From positions 62,001 through 126,000 of the forward strand of contig CAOLHI010004222.1 in NCBI GenBank assembly GCA_948474755.1: a stretch of 64,000 nucleotides of DNA, in the 5' to 3' direction. The stretch's first letter is position 1. Each line of letters begins with the position of its first letter. The stretch is from Ctenosaura bakeri (Eukaryota > Chordata > Lepidosauria > Squamata > Iguanidae). The position numbers and the translations under genes were made by a program. Under the pieces are notes generated by a model. The model worked only from the letters and a program-made list of their open reading frames with translations. It had not been told where the DNA came from and made no database searches. Positions 56,036 through 64,000 of the stretch are shown here, piece by piece.

Positions 56036-56393
56036 GTATTGAGACTCCATACCAATGAACTCAATCTTCAGACCTCTCCAGGACTACGAGACAGGTGTTG
56101 TATCACTCATTTCCCTCCAAAAATCCCTGTTTCAAGTCAATCTCTGATTCTTTAGTTAGCTGTGTGACTGTGGCGTCTTTAATTTGTCTGTACCTAATAA
56201 ACATTATTTTTGCTATTTTAAACCATCTGACTGCTTGACTGACCTGACCCCGTAGACGCTGGGTTGCAAGATCCTGCTAAGTTACCCTGCCTCTTACTAG
56301 CTTTAGTGAGTGCTCCAGCTAACTTTCCCCAAAGTGTGTTGTTGTTTGGCTATTTAGGTGTCCCTCCCGGGACCCCCAGAGATCAGGATAATA

Positions 56394-56900
56394 CTGGCCT
56401 TTCTACTAACTAGCTACTACAGGTCTTCTTAAGGAAGATAAGTTCAGCCACAGTTATCAATGATTTAATTACCCCCCTCTCCCCCAACACACTTCTAAAT
56501 GAGGCTGCCCTTGAACAGTGGTTGGAAAATACAGCTAGTGCACAATGCAGCAACCAAACTGTTTTCAGCTATGCACTTCAAAGGCACCAGCCTGTTACCA
56601 GCTACAGTCTTCTAGTTTGCTTCCAAGTTCAGTTTGAGGCACTCATTTTGACCTACAAAGCCTTCAATAGTTTAAGTCCACATTACCTGAAAACTACCCC
56701 CTCCTGCTCAGAATAGATTGTGGACCTCCCTTCTAAGGGAAGTCAGGGTAGCTTCCACCCAGTACAGCTTTAAGTGTGGAGCAAAAACTGCATTGTCTTT
56801 GCTATTTAAAGTGCAATTGTTAATTACTGTTTCTTAACTGTTTTTAAAAAAATATTTTATTGTTTTTGTGGTATATTACCTTAGTATTATTAATGGGTAG
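56394..56900 (+). pseudogene. L2-type LINE 3' end (decayed)
   Basis: Codons at about 56520-56715 read LENTASAQCSNQTVFSYA and FEALILTYKAFNSLSPHYL, the C-terminal end of L2/CR1-type ORF2 (LVQNAAARL..., TYKALH...PSYL type). A T/A-rich 3' UTR follows to about 56900. It starts directly after the ERV D LTR, so D may have inserted in it. Confidence 0.6.
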
Positions 56901-57577
56901 ATAAGTAAATACTTTTAACAAAATAATAAGAAACTGGTTTTGGTGGGTGCAGGTTTGTGACCCATGTATGAGAATCTGCATCATTATTCTGTAGCAATTA
57001 TTCTGACCAGTGTTGAAGCCAGTCAGGAGAGAAACAGACAATTATAAGTTGGGCCATGCTGCAGAAATCAATTACAGAATGGTTCTTGCATCTGAAACAG
57101 ACTTCTGACATTTTAGATCTAATGGTGTATTAACTTCACATGATAGCACCCTTTCGTCCCATGAAAGACAGCAAAGTTTGAAGTAAATTAGATCTTACAG
57201 AAACAGCAGCCTAAGCTAAACAAAGTTATTGAAAATTTGATGAGGGAACAATAACAGTTTCACCTTCATTACTCACTCTTTCCAAGACTTGTTTCCATAG
57301 CACCTTTCCTACCACTAGTTACCTATTCTGGAGGAGAGAGCAAACATGCAAACATAAAAACACACTTTTGAAAGGCTAAAATATGTAAACAAATCTTCAT
57401 CAATAAATCACACAACTATGTAGAAGGGCAAGGAACATAAATGCAGTTTACAATAAGGAGCACATAGGGAAGAGTTTTGTTATGTGTCCTTTTTTAAAGG
57501 GCTGTATTCAGGGTACAGGGACAAAATCGAGAATGTCACTGAGCATCTGTATCACTATAGAAACATCTATAGTTATA
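56901..57577. other. Unassigned interval
   Basis: AT-rich, with no frame or repeat end that I recognise. Confidence 0.4.
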
Positions 57578-57581
57578 CTTG

Positions 57582-58555
57582 TGTTACACCCAAAGTAACC
57601 CTAAGAGAGGGCCCCTAAATTGGCATGACTTCCCCCACATTGGATATTGGTTAGCAAAGGTTAGTCACAGTTAAAACAGCCTTGGCATTGAATGGGAAAT
57701 CCTTAACACTACACCCTCTCCCTCTGCTGAATGGGAATGTAGACAATGTCCTTTAGGCTAAAAGACTGACCTATTGTTCCGAGGCACGTATCTCTAGGCA
57801 GACAATAGAGTCACTCCTGAACACTGTCACACCCCAAGCCCTGTGCATAGCCAAACAAACAACATCTATCAATTCGGAATTTTAAGCCTATCAATCCCCT
57901 GGACATTTCCAGGAGAAACAATACCAAGGAGAGGTCATGATATTTGCCTAACATTATATTCCGCAATCATCGCCCATTAACGCCACTTTGCTAGCCAATA
58001 TCTGGCCTGAGGACAGAAGTTAGCTATAAAAATCCTCACTTTTTGAGCCTCTTCGGAGTGCTTCCCAGACCAGACAAGGGTCCGTTTCACTGCTATCAAG
58101 GTGTCCCACTCAAGCCTCTCAGACGCTGCTGAGAGCTGAATGTGACTCACGTTTCTGATCCTCCTCAAACTCCGCCGCGGCTAGCCTTCCAGTCCTGGGA
58201 TCCAGCCTCCTCTTGGTGCTTTACACTGAGCCTCCCCTGATCTTCTTGCTCTCCAGGAAGCCTAGACTAAGGCCTGTATGCCCTCTCTCCCAACTGCCTC
58301 TTGTTTTTCCAACTTTATTTCTGTAGCCCTTGTGTGATTGTTTTATTATTTGCTAGCGTGTGTTAACCTTCGTTGTTAGTTTTAATAAGATTACTTTAGA
58401 TCATTTCTCTGACTCCTGTGTGGTTCTGACCCCGTAGACATAGGGTTAAAGATTCCTTGCAATGATCTCTCGCAAGCCTTGAGTTTCTCTGTTCCTTCCC
58501 CTAGTTTGAAGCCTGTTTGGGTGTCCTCGAGATACCCCCAATTTTCAGGGTAACA
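57582..58555 (+). mobile_element. Divergent solo LTR of the main ERV family
   Basis: 974 bp, TGTTAC...GTAACA, with CTTG at 57578-57581 and 58556-58559. TATAAAAA at 58025-58032; the family U5 motif GACCCCGTAGACATAGGGTT is at 58430-58449. The GATATC pair is not recognisable, and the octamer position reads ATTTGCCT. No internal sequence on either side. Confidence 0.85.
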
Positions 58556-58559
58556 CTTG

Positions 58560-60310
58560 AGATATTTCTTTTTTTCACTCCAGATTTTCTCCCTGAAGAC
58601 TAATCAACTGATAGGAAACTTAGAAACCATTTGGTTTCAAATTATCTCAATTGGTAAAAACTTTATGAGGCCATTTGTGAAAATTACTGTATTATGACAG
58701 TAATATTGTAGGGCAAGTCTATAAAACTGGTTATTTGGCACATCATGAAGTTCTAAACTTGTAGGTGAAGCAGATTTAGATACTGACATTTCAGAAAAAA
58801 ATGGAAAGATGGCTCTTCTTCGTATAAATCTTTACCAGCTTTAGCAAAAGAAAATGTCTTGAAAGTTACACAGAGGTGTAATATATATGTCCTTTCAACT
58901 TTCACATATCTATAAAAATATATCCACAGCTTGCTGGGGAGCCTGTGGTTATGTCCCTCAAACACATACGGCTAGAATGTCCAATGATAAAGTCTTCTTG
59001 GGAGCAACTGGGGTTTTTCCCCCATATATCATAAATCAGAATATATATCCCAAGAAGAATTGCTGTGGACAATATTTATGGACAGAATAAACAATGTGAA
59101 CTCCTGCTGTTGTTAGGATTAAAATTGCTCAGAGATTAAAAAAAATTAAATGAAGTCACTCAGGGCAATCAATTAGTTAAATAGAATTTTGATAATGGTC
59201 TGATTGGAAAAATTAAAATAAATTGCAATATGTAAAAAGAGAGAAACAGATAATTTTGAAGATATTTTTTTCCTTTTATTCCCTTCATAAAGATGTTCAT
59301 AAAGAACATCATGTCATCCTTAAAAACATCATTTAAAATTTTGGTGAGATATTTTACTTGATCCTATGGCTGAAAAGTCATAAGAAGGATGTAAATATTG
59401 CCTGCCCAACTGGAATAAAAAGACAGATACACAAATGTATGGCTAAAATAAGGGCTAGTTTATTAACTGTTTAATTCTGATCTGCAGCTGCTTACAACAG
59501 TATATAGTGAAGCAAATGTAAGAGCATGTCACATTACCTTGTCTTCATCATGTTGCGGGCAAGTCATCCTAATCCCAGAGGCAAGTTAATCAATCTAGTT
59601 CATTCCCAGCTGATCTGTTTCCAGGAAAGCTGAATGTGGTGGTCCTTTTCTCAAGCCCCAAGCCCTAAAGGAGAAAGCTAATCAAGTCCAATCTCAAAAG
59701 TTGTTCTTTTTCCTATCTATCCCTGAGTCCCATGATCCAGTGGGAAAGTCTAGAGAATTCCTTTCACTAATTATTTGACCAAAATTTCACTTTCTTGCAC
59801 TAACTATTACTAACAAGCTAAAAGTGACCACGTTCTAATACAATGTTGATTTAAATAAACACATAACTTTTAACATAACCTACTCATACTGTATTCAGGT
59901 CAATATGTCCTTTTAAAGCACTATCCAAAGCCAATTTTCCTATACTACTATGGTGAATAAGTATAAAGTAGGCAAAATATCTTCCCCTGTGAAGGCCAGC
60001 GGAGAAGCAAAATTTCTACCCAGCCCCAAAATGGTGATCAGCCTATACTAACCTTCAGAATGACTGGGTTGGTCAAGAAATGCTAAAAGACAGTAGAAGA
60101 GGGACAGAACCATGATATATAACCTCTCTGGCTACCTCCACTCTCTTACCGTACCTCAAAGCAAACTGTTGATGGCATTAACTCTCACTCTCTCTCTCTC
60201 TCCTTCCAGAAAGATAAATGATACCTCCCCACTAGAGTTCACCATTAGATGATGCAAGGTAATGTGTAATTATATGTGTAAACTTTGAGACATATTCTTT
60301 GTACCCTGCT
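58560..60310. other. Unassigned interval with a short CT microsatellite
   Basis: Frames are all below 75 codons and unconvincing. A (CT)n run lies at about 60187-60204. I see no element end, tRNA or exon-like structure; may be unique host sequence or old decayed repeats. Confidence 0.4.
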
Positions 60311-60485
60311 GTTGTTGTGTGCCTTCAAGTCATTTCCAATTTATGGTGATCTTAAGGTGAACCTATCACTGGGTTTTCTGGGACTGAGAGTGTGTGATGC
60401 ACCCAGTGGGTTTCCATGGCCAACCAGAGAACTGAACCCTGGTCTCTATGTAGAGTCGAAGGCTTTCATGGCCAGAATCCATTGG

Positions 60486-60835
60486 TTCTTGTGGATTTTT
60501 CGGGGTTTGAGACCATTTTCTGGTTGTATTTTCTCCTGACGTTTCACCTGCATCTGTGACTGGCATCTTCAGAGGAATGGTGAATTGGAAGTGGAGTGGA
60601 GAATATATATGCCAGTCTCCTCCTCCAGAGGGGAGGGAACAATTAGCATAATAGTCCTATTGTGTGTATTGAATACTTGTTCCTGGAGGGAGACTTCTTG
60701 AGCTCAGGTGGAGCTCATTAGGGCTCGTTAGTATCTTTTGTGTTTTGATTTTGGTGTTTTTCAATACTGGCAGCCAAATTTTGTTGACCTTCTTCTCCTC
60801 TTTCCTGTTAAAATTAAAATTATCAAGACCCTGAA
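60486..60835 (-). repeat. Left inverted arm of the Penelope-like element
   Basis: Minus-strand codons read VNKIWLPVLKNTKIKTQKI, the same as plus-strand codons in the right arm near 61297. Similarity is high over about 340 bases, with scattered substitutions. Confidence 0.85.
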
Positions 60836-60969
60836 AAAAACCACAGGAGTAAGGATAAACAGGCACCTGAAGGGAATGTGTTTTTACAATATATCAAAGG
60901 AGTCACTGACCGAATAGGGAAACTCATGAAGAAACATAACCTTCGGACAATTTACAAACCAGGAAAATT

Positions 60970-61431
60970 CAGCAAATGCTTCACTCAGCAAAGGACAAGA
61001 GGGATCCCCTAACTTCTGCAGGAGTTTACCGCATACCATGCAGCTGTGGTCAGGTCTACATAGGGACCACAAAACGCAGCATCCAAACATGAATCAAAGA
61101 ACACAAAAGATACTGCAGGCTGATCCAGTCAGAAAAGTCAGCAGTAGCAGAACACACTATAAACCAACCCAGACACAAAATGTTATTTCAAAGCACAGAA
61201 ATTCTGGACCATTCTAACTACCAGGTCAGGCTACACAGAGAGGCCATTGAAATCCACAAACACTTGGATAATTTCAACAGGAAAGAGGAGACTTGGAAGG
61301 TCAACAAAATTTGGCTGCCAGTATTGAAAAACACCAAAATCAAAACACAAAAGATACTAACGAGCCCTAACAAGCCCCACCTGGGCTCAGGAAGTCTCCC
61401 TCCAGGAACAAGTATTCAATACAAACAATAG
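60970..61431 (+). pseudogene. GIY-YIG endonuclease domain of a Penelope-like element
   Basis: Codons 61018-61068 read AGVYRIPCSCGQVYIGT, the GVY...VYIG form of the GIY-YIG motif. Downstream are IKEHKRYC near 61091, AVAEH near 61144 and LHREAIEIHKH near 61231, fitting the conserved Arg/His region and catalytic Glu. One in-frame TGA at 61090-61092 sits where an Arg codon is expected; upstream of 60970 the frame cannot be followed. The domain nicks DNA for target-primed insertion in the EN-containing branch of these elements. The stop after the C-terminal SIQYKQ is at 61429-61431. Confidence 0.85.
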
Positions 61432-61602
61432 GACTATTATGCTAATTGCTCCTTCCCCTCTGGAGGAAGGGACCAGCATATATATTCTCCACTCCACTTC
61501 CAATTCACCATTCCTCTGAAGATGCCAGCCACAGATGCAGGTGAAACGTCAGGAGAAAATACAACCAGAACATGGTCTCAAAACCTGAAAAACCCACAAG
61601 AA
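61262..61602 (+). repeat. Right arm of the Penelope-like element (3' region)
   Basis: Contains the end of the coding region and a 3' UTR with GCATATATATTCTCCACTCC and CTCTGAAGATGCCAG, which appear inverted in the left arm. Confidence 0.8.
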
Positions 61603-61658
61603 CCTGGTCTCTATGATCACAGTCCAACATATAAACCACTACACTAAGCTGCCTCTCA

Positions 61659-63975
61659 ATTTGTATCATATAATGCTAATAATAGTAATTCTTGATTCCA
61701 ATTTCTCTTTCTCTTTTTCTTTATTAATTCAGAGTTCTGACTGTGAACTAAGTATTGTTTATATCATTGTTGATTTTTTTCATTTCCTCACTTTTCATTT
61801 TCTCATTTCCCAATTTGTTCTTTGTAAATCATGAAGTTAAATTATGAAGATGAAGGTATATTTTGGGTCCTCAAAATGAGAAAAATATCATGCAAATCAG
61901 GACACCAGGGGTACTGTCCTTCACTTACAAAGAAAATCTGCAACACATACAATATCTGTATGGTGAAAGCAGAGAATCTGATACCACTCTTCCACCTCAA
62001 GAAGCATGTGATGAACTTTCAAAGGGTCTCAGCTCCCTCACAAGTAGGAGTTCACCCTTCATGCTCTCTCAGGATATTCAGAATGTTAGTGTGGTGTGGT
62101 CTGAGGTGTTTTTCTGGTGGACAGTGAGAAGAGGTCATTTTGGCCTCCTCAGCACAGCTGCAAGTTTGTTTAGTTTGTCTAGTCTTCTGAAGTTTCCTGT
62201 CTCATGGGAAAGCTCTAAGCATGGGAACTGTGTGTCACATGGTGTATGCCTGTGAGTGGCTTAGCTCTGGTTAAAAGCTTACATCATGATCAGCAAGGTT
62301 CCCTTGTTCCTTGTTCCTTCCTATTTCTTCTCTGTTGGGTGTTTTTTAGCTGGACTTGTTTATGCTTCTAGGCAAAGCTGTCCAAAGCACTATGCTCATC
62401 CTGTATTCTGCTATGCTTCAATAAACTGTAACTTAGCCAAGACACATTTTGCATGGCTGTTTTTTCCAGTCTGGGACAGCTAGCAATGATTAAGCACTGC
62501 TTCATGTTTTTGCACTCTACAAATACTCTGGGGTATGCACCTGGGCACCCTGACATGCTCACCTAGGTTGCTTCTTAACAGCCAAACCCAATACTTTCTA
62601 TTTCAGTCTCTCTAACCACAATCAAAACTGTGACACTGTTTCTTTCCCCTACTCAATCCTACTCCATCACTTGAAAGATAAAGATTGGCAGAAATTCTAG
62701 CTGCTTAGCCACTAAGAATGAAAGACCATTAATCACAATTCTATCTTCCATCCTCAAGCACCAGACTCTAAAACGAAGGAAGAAAGCATAACTAAGGCAG
62801 TTAGAAAGACAGTTGTTGTGCAATGGTTTTGCTTGAGAAGGATGGTGCAACTATTGTCAGCTCCCATCTCCCATGTTTTCCCACTGCCTCTTCTTTTCCC
62901 ATCTTTCTTACCACCATTTCATACCACACACAGAGATGGATGGTCTCTAGCTTGGGGCTATCAGTCTGAGGGCACACATTGTTTTAAAAATATACAAAAT
63001 AATCAAATCACACATGATAAGAGAAGATTTTTATTCCAGTACTTTCACTCCATCAGGACAAAATGTGTTGCGTTGGGAACTTCTCATGTGGTTTCAAACC
63101 TACCAGTCTTCATATACTCCCAAGCAGCATCAAAAGCATCCACTAGGTTGACCCATATGAATCCGTATGAACTGGATAATGCATGAATCACCTATTTGAA
63201 AAAGATTTGCATACTCTAGAGATCCAGAGTCAGCTTGCTTTCTTAAAAGTCATATGACAAAAATTACTATTATTCACAGACAGACAGACACACACACGTT
63301 TTAATTTAACATATGTGGACTGCTACCTGTTTGTTGACATTTATTCTCCCAAGGATTAGAGCCTCCTAAGGTACTGAGCCAGGTGCTGGCTTACCAGTGA
63401 GATTTACCATTTGTCCCTTTTTTCCATGGGGATATAATCTGGGTGCCAGTGACACCCAGGCACGGCACAAGACAAGGGCCAGTCCTCCTTCCTGGGAGGT
63501 GGGAAAAAGGTTGCTTTCCGTAATAAGTCAGTGGTCTTTATAAACAGCCTGCCCTCCCAGATAGGCAGCTGAACAAACCCCTTGGAATCCTGCTGCAACT
63601 GCTTCTCTCAACACAATCCACAACTAAAAGAACGCTGAAGCCATTATTTCCCAGCATCCTATTCTGCAGTACCTCAGAAACCCTTTAGCTGGGGTGCTGC
63701 CTGGCTTAGGAGGTAGGTTTTGTGGATCATGTCCAATTGTTACCAACCATATGCATAAATCCCATAAGTTACAAGATTTTAAATACAGTTTACAATTTCA
63801 TACATGTTGAACAGGATGCCAGCTGCTGTGTTTTTTAAAATGATTTATATTGTTTTAATGATTTGAATTTTAACATGGTATCTAATTTGTAAATTTTTAT
63901 CATCAGCTTTCTACTTATACGTTGTTTTACCTTGTTGTAAATTCCATTGTGTGCCTAAATGTCTTCAAGATACTA
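61659..63975. other. Unassigned interval
   Basis: The longest frames (61863-62255, 130 codons; 62818-63186, 122 codons) have no recognisable domain, and I do not call them genes. A CAATAAACTG at about 62419 could be a stray poly(A) signal. 63830-63950 is T/A-rich and resembles a LINE 3' UTR, without proof. Confidence 0.4.
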
Positions 63976-64000
63976 GATCCTGTCTGATCTTGGAAGCTAA
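63976..64000 (+). mobile_element. Start of a 5S-rRNA-like SINE, cut by the window edge
   Basis: GATCCTGTCTGATCTTGGAAGCTAA resembles the conserved internal part of 5S rRNA that leads into its A box. A 5S gene would match more closely, so a 5S-derived SINE (SINE3 class) is the likelier reading. Only 25 bases are visible. Confidence 0.5.

Larger units (their letters stand above)
47724..56393 (+). mobile_element. ERV copy D, lacking its 5' LTR and first half of gag
   Basis: Starts in the capsid-like part of gag, then pro, pol, 3' region and 3' LTR. The 5' half was lost with the 3' half of the L1. Closest to copy A along pol. The 3' LTR contains a later solo LTR and an internal duplication. Confidence 0.9.
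54538..56393 (+). repeat. 3' LTR of ERV copy D, split by a solo LTR
   Basis: Own sequence is 54538-54910 and 55791-56393. Begins TGTTAC; end decayed to GGATAATA. Octamer 54832-54839, TATAAAAA near 55850. It is about 100 bases longer than its relatives because of a duplication in the leader-proximal half (see 55868-56035). Confidence 0.85.
60451..61602 (+). mobile_element. Penelope-like element with inverted arms, 13-base target duplication
   Basis: CCTGGTCTCTATG is present at 60438-60450 and 61603-61615. The insert has a left arm (60486-60835) that is the inverse of the right arm (about 61262-61602), with the endonuclease coding part between them in plus orientation. The left arm has 35 extra outer bases. 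The RT domain is absent, so the copy is 5'-truncated with an inverted second piece of the 3' region. Confidence 0.8.
60311..61658 (-). mobile_element. tRNA-derived SINE, minus strand, split by a Penelope-like element
   Basis: Own sequence is about 60311-60450 and 61616-61658. On the minus strand it starts with a tRNA-like head (A-box-like TAGTGTAGTGGTT at 61646-61634, decayed B box at 60438-60428), then a body (AAACCCACTGGGT, GGAAATGACTTGAAGGC) and a CAACAACA-type tail at 60320-60311. This body is familiar from abundant reptile SINEs. Not a tRNA gene. Confidence 0.75.

Noticed and set aside
60428..61646. tRNA gene
   Set aside because: The A- and B-box-like parts belong to a SINE, are decayed, and are separated by a 1.1-kb insertion.
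61863..62255. 130-codon open frame as a host gene
   Set aside because: No domain, no splice or promoter context, low-complexity Ser/Leu end; within chance length for this base composition.
63976..64000. 5S rRNA gene
   Set aside because: Only 25 bases are visible and they already differ from the conserved 5S sequence; a 5S-derived SINE is more likely.

Overview
The window looks like repeat-dense nuclear DNA of a non-avian reptile, most likely a squamate. That is inferred from the co-occurrence of CR1, L2-type and L1 LINEs, several subfamilies of one endogenous-retrovirus (ERV)-like family, a GIY-YIG Penelope-like element, a tRNA-derived SINE and a 5S-rRNA-like SINE start. I found no host protein-coding exon. 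Almost every long open frame belongs to a retroelement, and most are broken.

Layout. 1-684 (minus): 5' part of a CR1 LINE with an open ORF1 (paired CxxC, coiled coil, start of an SGNH/esterase domain). 1531-2504: 3' end and LTR of an ERV copy (E). 2505-22319: one L2-type LINE cut by two insertions. The first is ERV copy A (3157-13444, target duplication TTCA). The second is a stack: a solo LTR of another family (13739-21233) holding a minus-strand solo LTR of the main ERV family (13908-20881, AAAG), which holds a full-length L1 (14510-20617, 15-base duplication). 22716-43781 (minus): a CR1 3' end split by ERV copy B (23118-43677, ATGG). B carries a foreign solo LTR (24238-24709, GTCAC) and the whole of ERV copy C (27950-39948, GCAC), whose 3' LTR was hit by another CR1. 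43782-47723: a second L1, cut in its RT domain and joined directly to the gag of ERV copy D (47724-56393), whose 3' LTR holds another solo LTR (54911-55786, GTCC). 56394-64000 is quieter: an L2 tail, a divergent solo LTR (57582-58555, CTTG), and a SINE split by a Penelope-like element with inverted arms and a 13-base duplication.

The ERV family. Copies A-D share LTRs of about 850 bp beginning TGTTAC and ending GTAACA, 4-base target duplications, a conserved hairpin just after the LTR, a coiled-coil Gag with no CCHC zinc knuckle, an in-frame UAG between gag and pro, then protease, RT (YVDD or YMDD), a degenerate tether, a second RNase H with D-E-D-D, and an integrase with HHCC and D,D35E. About 2.1 kb of conserved but non-coding sequence follows pol in A, C and D. 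Copy B instead has about 1.5 kb that looks like a decayed envelope gene. The octamer ATTTGCAT recurs at homologous places in the LTRs and in the 3' internal region. All copies are defective as they stand. Unassigned stretches are listed as such.
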